A stretch of 64,000 bases of DNA from JBFMFR01 sp040752025 (GTDB taxonomy: Bacteria; Chloroflexota; Anaerolineae; Anaerolineales; UBA4823), in NCBI GenBank assembly GCA_040752025.1, contig JBFMFR010000026.1, forward strand, positions 1-64,000, given 5' to 3'. Shown one piece after another: positions 32,748-40,698 of the stretch. Numbering within the stretch: the first letter of the stretch is position 1; each line of letters starts with the position of its first letter. The position numbers were made by a program, and so were the translations under genes. The notes under the pieces are model-generated. The model made no database searches. It saw nothing but the letters and a program-made list of their open reading frames with translations, and was not told where the DNA came from.

Positions 32748-33557
32748 ATGATTGCAAAATATTCCTCTGGTGAACGCAGCGTATTGATCACCGGCGCAGC
32801 CGGTGGCATCGGTCGCGCTACCGTCAAGCTGTTCGCCCAGCAGGGCTGGCGCGTGATTGGCGTCGATCGCGCCCCTTTTTCGGCCGCAGAAGAGTCCAAT
32901 GGCGAGATCCCGGAAGAACCGTTTCCGGCAAATGGGTTATATATCCAATCCGACATCTCGGTCGGTGAGAACCTGGAAAGTATTTTTAAGCAGGCGAGCG
33001 CCTTCACTGACCAACTCAGCGCCCTGGTCAACAACGCCGCCTTGCAAGTCGCCAAGCCCCTTCTGGAAACCAGCGTGGAAGAATGGGACGCCGTCATGGC
33101 CTCCAACCTGCGTTCGGTCTTTCTAGGTATCAAGCTGGCTCACCCCCTGCTAAAAACCCGTGGGGGTGGGGCGATTGTCAATGTTTCTTCGGTGCACGCT
33201 GTAGCTACTTCGGCCAATATCGCCGCTTATGCCGCCAGCAAGGGCGGCTTGCTGGCCCTGACGCGCGCCGTGGCCATCGAATTTGCTCCAGACAACGTTC
33301 GCTGTAACGCCATCTTGCCCGGCGCAGTCGATACCCCCATGCTGCGCGCCGGGTTGGGGCGCGGCCACGTGCAAGGCAGCGACATTATGCAGCGCCTGGA
33401 CAACCTGGCGCGCCGGACAGTCAACGGGCGTGTCGGCCGCCCGGAAGAGATCGCCCATGCCATCTACTTCCTGGCCGATGAAACCCAATCCTCGTTCATG
33501 ACCGGCCAGGCGCTGATTATCGATGGCGGCGCCACCGCCCGGTTGAGCACCGAATAA
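32748..33557 (+). CDS. Short-chain dehydrogenase/reductase
   Basis: A 269-aa classical SDR. TGAAGGIGRATVKLF binds NAD(P); NNAALQVAKPL and NVSSVHAVATSANIAAYAASKGG supply the Asn, Ser, Tyr and Lys tetrad; RCNAILPGAVDTPML and ALIIDGGATARL are standard C-terminal elements. AAGGAG at 32731-32736 supports the ATG at 32748 rather than upstream in-frame codons. It is probably in the same pathway as its two upstream neighbours. Confidence 0.87.
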   Translation: MIAKYSSGERSVLITGAAGGIGRATVKLFAQQGWRVIGVDRAPFSAAEESNGEIPEEPFPANGLYIQSDISVGENLESIFKQASAFTDQLSALVNNAALQVAKPLLETSVEEWDAVMASNLRSVFLGIKLAHPLLKTRGGGAIVNVSSVHAVATSANIAAYAASKGGLLALTRAVAIEFAPDNVRCNAILPGAVDTPMLRAGLGRGHVQGSDIMQRLDNLARRTVNGRVGRPEEIAHAIYFLADETQSSFMTGQALIIDGGATARLSTE

Positions 33558-33575
33558 ACCCGGCCCAACCACCCT

Positions 33576-34409
33576 ATGGAAACGAACGAAACGCAACCCG
33601 GTTCCATCCGCCGGACTCTTAAGCAAGTGATCCCCGCGCCGCTCTGGCAGGCTGCACGCAGCACGCGCAACGCCTTGCAGAACGCCGCCCTTTGGCCGAC
33701 AGCCACCTTCCATCCCTGGCGGCGCGCCAGCGTTCGCAACCTGGAAGCCCTGAAAGACAGGCGCCGCGGCCAGCGCTGTTTTATCATTGGTAACGGCCCC
33801 AGCCTGAAGCAAACCGATCTCTCCAGGCTCAAAAACGAGTTCACCTTCGGCATGAACCGTTTTTACCTGATGTTCCCGGAACTGGGCTTCGCCACCTCCT
33901 ACTACATGTGTGTGAACAGCCTGGTGATCGAACAGTGCGCCGACGATATCCGCTCCTTATCGATCCCCAAGTTCCTCTCCTGGCGTTCGCGTACTTTGAT
34001 CCAGCCCACGCCCGATATGACCTTCCTGCACACCACTTACACCGGGCCAAAGTTCGCCCAGGACGCACGCGGACGCCTGTGGGAAGGCGCTACCGTTACC
34101 TACGTGACCTTGCAACTGGCTTTCCACATGGGCTTCGAGACGGCCATCTTGATCGGCGTCGATCACAATTACTTCACCCAGGGCAAACCCAACACCACTG
34201 TCGTTTCACAGGGCGATGATCCTAACCATATGCATGCCAACTACTTCGGCAAAGGCTTTCGCTGGCAGTTGCCCGACCTGGATACTTCGGAGCGCGCCTA
34301 TGCCCTGGCGCGCCAGTCTTATGAGCAGGCCGGTCGCCAGGTGCTGGACGCCACCGTAGGGGGGAAGTTGACCATCTTCGACAAGGTTGACTACAACAAT
34401 TTATTCTGA
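33576..34409 (+). CDS. DUF115-type glycan protein, possible sialyltransferase-like
   Basis: A 277-aa protein. RCFIIGNGPSLKQTDLSRLKNEFTFGMNRFYL is the hallmark of the DUF115/MAF-type family (MptE-like fold). The GNGPSLK...DxSRL...N-FY order also resembles CstII-type (GT42) sialyltransferases, which read GNGPSLKEIDYSRLP...CNQFYF. ILIGVDHNYF is a second conserved patch. It follows the CMP-sugar synthetase set, so a transferase using the CMP-sugar is an attractive but unproved idea. A basic 40-residue N-terminus could bind membranes. Confidence 0.75.
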   Translation: METNETQPGSIRRTLKQVIPAPLWQAARSTRNALQNAALWPTATFHPWRRASVRNLEALKDRRRGQRCFIIGNGPSLKQTDLSRLKNEFTFGMNRFYLMFPELGFATSYYMCVNSLVIEQCADDIRSLSIPKFLSWRSRTLIQPTPDMTFLHTTYTGPKFAQDARGRLWEGATVTYVTLQLAFHMGFETAILIGVDHNYFTQGKPNTTVVSQGDDPNHMHANYFGKGFRWQLPDLDTSERAYALARQSYEQAGRQVLDATVGGKLTIFDKVDYNNLF

Positions 34410-34419
34410 TAAACAGCTT

Positions 34420-36024
34420 ATGCGCAAATATCTTATCCTGGCAGCGACTCTCCTGATACTCGGGCTGGGGTTGCGCCTGTATGATCTCACCGATCAGCCC
34501 ATCGATTTCCACGCCACGCGCCAGTTGCGCGGCGCCATCATCGCCCGGGGCATGTACTACGAAATGTCCCCCCAGGCAGACCCCGCGGCGCGCCAGGCCG
34601 CCCTGGCCTTCTGGGCCTCGACCGGGCAGTACGAACCTTCCATTCTGGAACGCCTGGTAGCCATCACCTATCTATTGACCGGCAGCGAGCATTTTTGGAT
34701 TGGCCGCATCTTCACATCTCTATTCTGGATCATCGGCGGCCTGGCCTTGTTCGCCCTGGCGCAGCGCCTCGCCGCTCGCCCTGATGCCGAACTTCCGAGC
34801 GTCAGCGCATCCGCCGTTCCGCCAAGCGACCGAACCTCGCCCCCTTCTGAGGCAAACTTCTCAACTACCGCCTCTCAGAACAACGCTGCCGTGATTGCCG
34901 GCAGCGCCCTGATCGCCCTGGCCTATTATCTGTTCTTGCCGTTCAGCGTGCAGGCCAGCCGCTCCTTCCAGCCCGACCCGGGGATGGTGATGTGGTTGGT
35001 GCTGTTCGCCTTCGCCCTCTATCGCTGGTCAGAAACCCGGCAGTGGAAATGGGCCATCCTGAGCGGCGCGCTGGCAGGCATAGCCGTTCTTAGCAAAGCC
35101 GTGGCAGCTTACATCGTAGGTGCCGCTGCCCTGGCGATGGTGCTGGTCAACTTCGAGTGGAAGCTTCGCGCCGTGCCCAGGTTGTTGCGCAACCTCCAGG
35201 TTTGGAGCATGGCGGTCCTGATGATCGCACCCACTGCGGTTTACTACCTGGGGCGCGGCGAGCGCACCTCCGAATTTTTCACAAGCTGGACTCTGGCGCT
35301 CTCGCACCTGCTGCTCAACCCCCAGTTCTACTTACAATGGCTGAATACGCTCCAGAAGCTGATGCTCTGGCCCTTCTTGCTGCTCAGCCTTGCGGGGCTC
35401 ATTCTAGCAGGCAAACGCCCGCGCTCCCTGCTCCTGGGCCTGTGGGGTGGATACGTTCTATACGGCCTGTCGCTGCCTTACCAGATGTATTCTCACAGCT
35501 ATTACCACCTGCAAACCGTGCCGATTGTGGCGCTCTCACTGGTTCCGGTGGCGCGCTACGTCCTCGAGCGCATCCTGCGCCTGGGTCGAGCCTGGAGGTT
35601 TGGCCTGGCGGCTGCCGCGGTTGTCCTGCTCGTTTACACCGCCTGGGTCGCCACGCAGCCCATGCGTAACCAGGATTATCGCAACGAACCTGCTTACTGG
35701 CAGACCATCGCCTCCTATCTCCCCAGCGATGGCAAGATCATGGCCCTCACTCAGGATTACGGCTACCGCCTGATGTATTACGGCTGGCGCAAAGTCGTGC
35801 TTTGGCCTAATCGCGGCGAGCAAAAGTTGAGCCAGTTGCGCGGCAGTGAAAAAGAATTCGAGACCTATTTTGCCAAGCACACCCAGGACAAGCGTTATTT
35901 CCTCATCACCGCTTTCCGCCAGTTCGAGGACCAGCCCGATCTGAAAGCCTATTTGTATGAGCACTACCCTGTTCTGGCCGAGGGCCAGGGTTACCTGATC
36001 TTCGATCTCGCCAACCCTCAGTAG
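34420..36024 (+). CDS. Integral-membrane glycosyltransferase-like protein (GT39/ArnT fold)
   Basis: A 534-aa multi-spanning protein. A signal-anchor follows MRKYLILAATLLILGLGLRL, then DQPIDFHATRQ, which has the conserved acidic residue near the first periplasmic loop in polyprenyl-phosphate-sugar transferases. About ten further hydrophobic segments precede a soluble C-terminus (from about 420). A repeat-encoded stretch, AELPSVSASAVPPSD, lies in a polar loop. Such enzymes add sugars at the outer face of the membrane from a lipid-linked donor. ATG 34420 is preferred over upstream in-frame TTG because the anchor starts there. Confidence 0.78.
   Translation: MRKYLILAATLLILGLGLRLYDLTDQPIDFHATRQLRGAIIARGMYYEMSPQADPAARQAALAFWASTGQYEPSILERLVAITYLLTGSEHFWIGRIFTSLFWIIGGLALFALAQRLAARPDAELPSVSASAVPPSDRTSPPSEANFSTTASQNNAAVIAGSALIALAYYLFLPFSVQASRSFQPDPGMVMWLVLFAFALYRWSETRQWKWAILSGALAGIAVLSKAVAAYIVGAAALAMVLVNFEWKLRAVPRLLRNLQVWSMAVLMIAPTAVYYLGRGERTSEFFTSWTLALSHLLLNPQFYLQWLNTLQKLMLWPFLLLSLAGLILAGKRPRSLLLGLWGGYVLYGLSLPYQMYSHSYYHLQTVPIVALSLVPVARYVLERILRLGRAWRFGLAAAAVVLLVYTAWVATQPMRNQDYRNEPAYWQTIASYLPSDGKIMALTQDYGYRLMYYGWRKVVLWPNRGEQKLSQLRGSEKEFETYFAKHTQDKRYFLITAFRQFEDQPDLKAYLYEHYPVLAEGQGYLIFDLANPQ
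34787..34823 (-). repeat. GGAAC/GTTCC palindromic repeat, copy 16 (long form)
   Basis: CCGAACTTCCGAGCG (34787-34801) and CCGTTCCGCC (34814-34823) flank TCAGCGCATCCG. In frame in a loop of the membrane glycosyltransferase. Confidence 0.6.
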
Positions 36025-36041
36025 GGCGAAAAGCTCCAAAC

Positions 36042-37196
36042 GTGAAACCGCTGGTCTCGATCGTTACACCCTCATACAATCAGGCGCAGTTCCTGGAAAA
36101 CACGATCCAATCCGTCCTGGCGCAGGATTACCCCAAACCGCTCATCGAATACCTGATCGTGGACGGTGGTTCACAGGATGGCAGCCTGGAGATCATCCAA
36201 CGCTACGCCGGGGCGCTATCCTGGTGGGTTTCCGAACCAGATTCGGGCCAGGCCGAAGCCATTAACAAAGGTCTGCGCAAGGCCCACGGCGAGATCGTTG
36301 CCTGGTTAAACTCGGACGATCTTTACCTGCCGGGGGCAGTGACCCGCGCCGTATCTGCACTGCAAGCCAATCCCGGCCTGGGCATGGTCTTCGGCGACGC
36401 CATAACCATCGACACCCAGGGCCAACTGCTAAACCAGTTGCAATTTGGGAATTGGGAATTGGCCGATTTGATGAATTTCCGTATCATCTGCCAGCCAGCC
36501 GTGTTTATGCGCCGCGCCGTGCTCGAAAAGGCCGGCTACCTGGATCAATCCTATCACTACATGCTCGACCATCACTTATGGGTGCGCATCGCCCGCCTGG
36601 CGCCTATCGGCCACATCGATTACCTGCCATTGCATTCGGTTGACTCTCCAACGGAACTTGTCCCGCGAGGGCTGCCCCTGGCAGCCGCTCGCCACCACCC
36701 GGGCGCCAAGAACGTGGCCCAACCGGTGAAATTCGGCCAGGAAACCATGCGCCTGCTGGCATGGATGCAAAGCCAATCAATTGGCGGAACAGAGCGTGAG
36801 CGCAGCCGCCGTTCCGCCACGGATCGCCACATGCTGGGGGGCGCCTACCGCCTCAATGCCCGTTACCTGCTCGATGGCGGCCTGGCCGGCCCGGCTTTGC
36901 AATCCTATCTGCGTGCCTTGTCCTTGTGGCCGGGTTACGCCATCAAGCACTGGCACCGTATGTTCTACGCCCTGTTCGTTTTGCTGAAGATCAACCGGAA
37001 CTTCCTGTTCCGCACCCTAACAGATCGTTTCAGAATTAGTGCCGCGGCGCGCCAGCGCAGCCAACTGGCAGTCCGCCTCAAAGCTGCCTTCTCTTCAGCA
37101 GAACGCCCGAACGAGTTCGGCCCTGTTCCGCCAGAAGGTCGCTCAGCAGACCACCCCTCATCGATCACCAATTGGCCCGGTTTACGCCTGGATTAG
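36042..37196 (+). CDS. Glycosyltransferase family 2 carrying three in-frame repeats
   Basis: A 384-aa GT-A enzyme starting at GTG. PLVSIVTPSYNQAQFLENTI, EYLIVDGGSQDGSLEIIQRY and AWLNSDDLYLP (DxD-type) place it with its close relative at 38159, with which it shares long near-identical N-terminal blocks. The C-terminal part is unusual: it contains palindromic repeats at 36783, 36996 and 37099 plus a decayed one at 36652, read as GGTERERSRRSA, NRNFLFR and AERPNEFGPVPP. None occurs in the relative. The catalytic half is unaffected, so the enzyme may still work. Confidence 0.82.
   Translation: MKPLVSIVTPSYNQAQFLENTIQSVLAQDYPKPLIEYLIVDGGSQDGSLEIIQRYAGALSWWVSEPDSGQAEAINKGLRKAHGEIVAWLNSDDLYLPGAVTRAVSALQANPGLGMVFGDAITIDTQGQLLNQLQFGNWELADLMNFRIICQPAVFMRRAVLEKAGYLDQSYHYMLDHHLWVRIARLAPIGHIDYLPLHSVDSPTELVPRGLPLAAARHHPGAKNVAQPVKFGQETMRLLAWMQSQSIGGTERERSRRSATDRHMLGGAYRLNARYLLDGGLAGPALQSYLRALSLWPGYAIKHWHRMFYALFVLLKINRNFLFRTLTDRFRISAAARQRSQLAVRLKAAFSSAERPNEFGPVPPEGRSADHPSSITNWPGLRLD
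36652..36666 (-). repeat. Possible decayed GGAAC/GTTCC repeat
   Basis: CGGAACTTGTCCCGC looks like the core with three bases lost in the middle. It lies in the GT2 gene that carries three other copies. Confidence 0.35.
36783..36818 (+). repeat. GGAAC/GTTCC palindromic repeat, copy 17 (long form)
   Basis: GGCGGAAC (36783-36790) and GTTCCGCC (36811-36818) are a perfect 8-bp stem around AGAGCGTGAGCGCAGCCGCC. In frame (GGTERERSRRSA). Confidence 0.8.
36996..37013 (-). repeat. GGAAC/GTTCC palindromic repeat, copy 18
   Basis: CGGAACTTCCTGTTCCGC, a perfect core copy, in frame as RNFLFR in the C-terminal part of the same GT2. Confidence 0.85.
37099..37132 (-). repeat. GGAAC/GTTCC palindromic repeat, copy 19 (nested palindrome)
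   Basis: CAGAACGCC (37099-37107) and CCTGTTCCGCC (37122-37132) flank the inner palindrome CCGAACGAGTTCGG. Near reverse complement of the element at 16789. Confidence 0.75.
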
Positions 37197-37208
37197 CCTG
37201 TTTTTCCC

Positions 37209-38171
37209 ATGGAAGAAACCTCCCCAACGAACCCCCCATTGGGAGCGAAGCCCCCCATCCTGGTCACTGGCGCCCACCGCAGCGGCACAACCTGGGTCGG
37301 GCAAATGCTCACTGCCAGCCGCGAAGCTGCCTACATCAGCGAACCGCTCAACATCCTGCACCGGCCCGGCGTATTCGCTGCACCTACCACCCACTGGTAC
37401 ACCTATATTTGCCAGGAAAATCAGGATCAATTCCTGCCTGCTTTGCGACAAACGCTGCGCTTTCGTTACCACACCTGGGCCGAAATCCGCTCGCTGCGCT
37501 CGCGCAAAGATTTCCTGCGCATGCTGCGCGACTGGAACACTTTCCTCTTCGGCAGATTGGGCAAGAAGCGCGCCGTGCTCAAAGACCCGTTCGCCTTCTT
37601 CTCCGCGCCCTGGTTCGCCAGCACGCTGGACTGCCAGGTGGTGATCACGTTACGCCACCCGGCCGCCTTCGCCAGCAGCTTGAAGCGCCTGGACTGGCCT
37701 TTCGATTTCAAAGATTTACTGGCGCAGCCTCTGTTGATGCGCCACGTTCTCTCCCCGTTCCGGGAAGATATGGAAAAGGCCTTGCAGGCCTCAGATGATG
37801 TCATTGGGCTCGCCAGCCTGCTCTGGCGTATTCTCTACAGCATCGTAGCTCAATACCAAACCCAGTACCCCCATTTCCACATCGTTCGCCATGAGGATTT
37901 ATCGTTGGACCCGGTCGAGGGTTTTCGAGTTCTGTACGAAAAGCTGGGCTTGCATTTCACCCCTCGAGCCAGGGAAACCATTTTGAAAGCCAGCAGCGCC
38001 GAAAACCCCAAAGAGCTCTCGAAACGGAACATCTACGCTGTGCAACTGGACAGCCGCGCCAACCTTCGCAATTGGAAAAAACGTCTCTCTCCAGGGGAAA
38101 TCCAGCGCGTCCGCCAGATCACCCAAGAAGTCGCCAGCCTGTTCTATCCTGAAGAGGATTGGGAGAGTTGA
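37209..38171 (+). CDS. Sulfotransferase family protein
   Basis: A 320-aa sulfotransferase. ILVTGAHRSGTTWVGQMLTA is the phosphosulfate loop (about 18-37), and CQVVITLRHPAAFASSLKRL stands where other members have RDPRD; RHP is found in some bacterial members. FHIVRHEDLSLDPVEGF and a C-terminal YAVQLDSRANLRNWKKRLSP complete the pattern. It is the fifth sulfotransferase of the locus and the most divergent one in the 3'-phosphate site. Confidence 0.82.
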   Translation: MEETSPTNPPLGAKPPILVTGAHRSGTTWVGQMLTASREAAYISEPLNILHRPGVFAAPTTHWYTYICQENQDQFLPALRQTLRFRYHTWAEIRSLRSRKDFLRMLRDWNTFLFGRLGKKRAVLKDPFAFFSAPWFASTLDCQVVITLRHPAAFASSLKRLDWPFDFKDLLAQPLLMRHVLSPFREDMEKALQASDDVIGLASLLWRILYSIVAQYQTQYPHFHIVRHEDLSLDPVEGFRVLYEKLGLHFTPRARETILKASSAENPKELSKRNIYAVQLDSRANLRNWKKRLSPGEIQRVRQITQEVASLFYPEEDWES

Positions 38172-38998
38172 CCAAGGGGCGCATTCGTGAGCGCTTGCGC
38201 CCAGAGAGCAAACCCGTGCAATCACAACCTCTGGTTTCGATCATAACCCCCTCTTATAATCAGGCCCAGTTCCTGGAACAGACCATCCAATCTGTACTGG
38301 CCCAAGATTACCAGTCCATCGAATACCTGATCGTTGATGGCGGTTCGCAGGACGGCAGCCTGGAAATCATCCAGCGCCACGCAGATCACCTGGCCTGGTG
38401 GGTTTCTGAGCCAGACCAGGGCCAAACCGACGCTATCAACAAAGGCTTTGCTCGCGCCAGAGGCGAGATCCTGGCCTGGCTGAACTCAGACGACACTTAC
38501 CTGCCCAACGCCATCTCCGAGGCCGTAGCCTATCTGCAAGCGCACCCTGAGGCCGGGATGGTGTACGGCGATGCCAACTTGATCGACCAACAAGGAGAGG
38601 TGATCGGCAAATTCCCCGCCCGGCAGACGGATTACCAGCGGCTGCGGCGCGGCTACGTACACATCCCGCAGCAGTCCGCCTTCTTCCGGGCCAGTTTATG
38701 GCAGCAGGTTGGCCCGCTCGATCCCAGCTTCTATTTCGCCATGGATTATGACCTGTGGGTGCGCCTGGCGCGCATCTCCGAACTACACTACCACCCTCGC
38801 CTGTGGGCCAACTTCCGTCTGCATGGCACTGGCAAGTCTGTGGTCTCCGATAATCGCTGCTGGCCCGAGATGCTGCGCGTTCACCGGCGCGAAGGCGGCA
38901 GTTGGTTTTCCTGGCTGGTTTTCAAAGCTAAGATTCGCCCCCTGATCTACGCCTGGTTGCCATTGCGCCTGCGCCTCTGGCTGCGCGAAAAAGTGTAA
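38159..38998 (+). CDS. Glycosyltransferase family 2 (relative of the 36042 gene)
   Basis: A GT-A enzyme of up to 279 aa. PLVSIITPSYNQAQFLEQTI, EYLIVDGGSQDGSLEIIQRH and AWLNSDDTYLP are nearly the same as in the gene at 36042, pointing to duplication. The TTG at 38159 overlaps the sulfotransferase by 13 bases; by comparison with the relative, GTG at 38216 (giving MQSQPLVSI) is an equally likely start. HGTGKSVVSDNRCWPEMLRVHRREG is a typical C-terminal block of this GT2 group. No repeats are present. Confidence 0.83.
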   Translation: MGELTKGRIRERLRPESKPVQSQPLVSIITPSYNQAQFLEQTIQSVLAQDYQSIEYLIVDGGSQDGSLEIIQRHADHLAWWVSEPDQGQTDAINKGFARARGEILAWLNSDDTYLPNAISEAVAYLQAHPEAGMVYGDANLIDQQGEVIGKFPARQTDYQRLRRGYVHIPQQSAFFRASLWQQVGPLDPSFYFAMDYDLWVRLARISELHYHPRLWANFRLHGTGKSVVSDNRCWPEMLRVHRREGGSWFSWLVFKAKIRPLIYAWLPLRLRLWLREKV

Positions 38999-39024
38999 CA
39001 CCCTTCACTCTAGGTTCAAATCCG

Positions 39025-39849
39025 TTGCCAAAATCGCCTTACCCCATCTACGACTCTGCTCAACGCGGCTCACCTGCGATCGAAGAGCTGCGCGAGCTCT
39101 TACGCTACCGTAATTTGCTGCTCCAGATGGTGCGCAGAGACGTTGTCACTCGCTACAAGCGTTCTGTGTTGGGCATCGCCTGGACCATGCTCAACCCCCT
39201 GGGAACCACCCTGGTTCTGACCATCGTTTTTTCGGAAGTTTTTGGCGCAGAACGCAGCTATGCGGCCTACGTACTAAGCGGTCTGATGGCCTGGCTGTTC
39301 TTCGCTCAGACGACCAACGCTTGCATGGTCGGCCTGATTTGGGGCAGCGGCTTGCTGCACCGCATTTACATGCCACGCACGATTTTTGCCGTATCCGCGA
39401 TTGGCACAGGCCTGGTCAATCTGGTCTTGTCGATCATTCCCCTCCTGCTGGTGACGATCATCGTGGGCATCCCCCTGACACCAGCCGCGCTTTTGTTGCC
39501 GGTGGCGGTGCTGTTCCTGGCGATGTTTTCCTTAGGTTTGGGACTGCTGTTATCTTCGATCGCGGTCCACTTTGCAGACGTAACCGAAATGTACCAGATT
39601 TTGTTAACGGCCTGGATGTATCTCAGTCCGGTGATCTATCGCATCGAACTGATCCCCGAAAAGTATCACTGGATTGTGCAAATGAACCCGATGTATTACC
39701 TGATCGAATATTTCCGCGCTTTTATCTATAGCGGGGTATTACCCAGCCTGGAAGAAACGCTTCTGGTAGCGAGCATTTCCCTGGTAACTTTGCTTCTGGG
39801 TTGGTTGATCTTCGCCCGTAAAGCAGATGAATTTGCATACCGTGTCTGA
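39025..39849 (+). CDS. ABC-2 type polysaccharide exporter permease (Wzm-like), second system
   Basis: A 274-aa inner-membrane permease starting at TTG. DVVTRYKRSVLGIAWTMLNPLG is the conserved cytoplasmic entry segment and WMYLSPVIYRIELIPEKYHWIVQMNPMYYLIEYFRA the conserved late loop. It overlaps its ATPase by 23 bases. It is clearly different from the permease at 1825, so two exporters with different histories coexist in the locus. Confidence 0.88.
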   Translation: MPKSPYPIYDSAQRGSPAIEELRELLRYRNLLLQMVRRDVVTRYKRSVLGIAWTMLNPLGTTLVLTIVFSEVFGAERSYAAYVLSGLMAWLFFAQTTNACMVGLIWGSGLLHRIYMPRTIFAVSAIGTGLVNLVLSIIPLLLVTIIVGIPLTPAALLLPVAVLFLAMFSLGLGLLLSSIAVHFADVTEMYQILLTAWMYLSPVIYRIELIPEKYHWIVQMNPMYYLIEYFRAFIYSGVLPSLEETLLVASISLVTLLLGWLIFARKADEFAYRV

Positions 39850-40615
39850 AGCCAACTCACTATCCAACCCATCAGGCGACCTGCCTGCAATTCACATCGA
39901 AAACGCGGGAGTGCGCTACCGCGCATCCAGCGAACGCATCCATTCCTTGAAAGAATATGCTATCCGCCGGATCCAGGGCAAAGTGCAGCAGCGCGATTTC
40001 TGGGCTCTCCAGGATATCAACTTGAAGATCGAGCGCGGCGAAACTTTCGGCATCATTGGCGCAAACGGCGCCGGTAAGAGCACTTTGCTCAAGTTGATTG
40101 CGCGCGTCCTGCGCCCCACGCTGGGCCGGGTGGTTGTTCGCGGCTATGTTGCCCCGCTTCTGGAATTCGGAGCGGGTTTCCATCCCGAATTGACCGGGAG
40201 CGAAAACATCTACTTGAACGGCGCCATGTTAGGCTTCAGCCGCGCCGAAATGGATGAAAAATTCGAGCGTATCGTGGCCTTTGCCGAATTGGGCGGATTT
40301 ATCGATGCTCCCTTGCGCACTTATTCTTCCGGCATGGTTGCACGCCTGGGCTTCGCCGTTGCCACCGATGTACACCCGGATATCCTGCTTATCGATGAAG
40401 TTTTCTCGGTAGGCGATGAAGCCTTCCAACGTAAAAGCGCCACCCGCCTGCAAGAATTCCGCGAGAAAGGAGTGACGATCCTTTTCGTTTCGCATGCGAT
40501 GACAGTAGTCGAGCAGATATGCAACCGGGCTGCGTGGCTAGATCATGGCCATTTGATGAACGCTGGCGAGGTAAACCAGGTGATCCAGGATTACCGGCAG
40601 AGCCAACCGCAATAA
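39827..40615 (+). CDS. ABC exporter ATPase without extra domain (Wzt/TagH-like)
   Basis: A 262-aa ATPase, partner of the preceding permease. Walker A GANGAGKST, AP-LLEFGAGFHPELTGSENIYLN, signature YSSGMVARLGFA and Walker B ILLIDEVFSVGDEAF are all intact. The protein stops right after the nucleotide-binding domain (VNQVIQDYRQSQPQ), so unlike the 2727 ATPase it has no glycan-recognition domain and should export without reading a chain cap. It ends the region that carries palindromic repeats. Confidence 0.9.
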   Translation: MNLHTVSEANSLSNPSGDLPAIHIENAGVRYRASSERIHSLKEYAIRRIQGKVQQRDFWALQDINLKIERGETFGIIGANGAGKSTLLKLIARVLRPTLGRVVVRGYVAPLLEFGAGFHPELTGSENIYLNGAMLGFSRAEMDEKFERIVAFAELGGFIDAPLRTYSSGMVARLGFAVATDVHPDILLIDEVFSVGDEAFQRKSATRLQEFREKGVTILFVSHAMTVVEQICNRAAWLDHGHLMNAGEVNQVIQDYRQSQPQ

Positions 40616-40628
40616 ATCCCGATTAGGT

Positions 40629-40657
40629 TTGCAATTTCGACCAATTTAGTGTATTAT
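40629..40657 (+). promoter_or_regulatory. Promoter for the secreted glycosidase gene
   Basis: TTGCAA (40629-40634) and TATTAT (40652-40657) are 17 bases apart. Transcription would begin near 40664, 35 bases before the ATG. Confidence 0.55.
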
Positions 40658-40698
40658 CTGATCATCTTATCCGTGCTTCAAGTTCTGAGGGAGAAAGA

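Noticed and set aside
32906..32930. Near-palindrome CCGGAAGAACCGTTTCCGG in the SDR gene
   Set aside because: Arms do not match GCGGAAC/GTTCCGC and the symmetry is imperfect.
5734..37132. CRISPR-like array made of the GGAAC/GTTCC repeats
   Set aside because: Copies are hundreds to thousands of bases apart, in both orientations, and mostly inside genes; no spacers or cas genes.
5734..37132. GGAAC/GTTCC repeats as transcription-factor operators
   Set aside because: Most copies are far inside coding sequence and in frame, which fits an invading element better; a few between genes could still be used secondarily.
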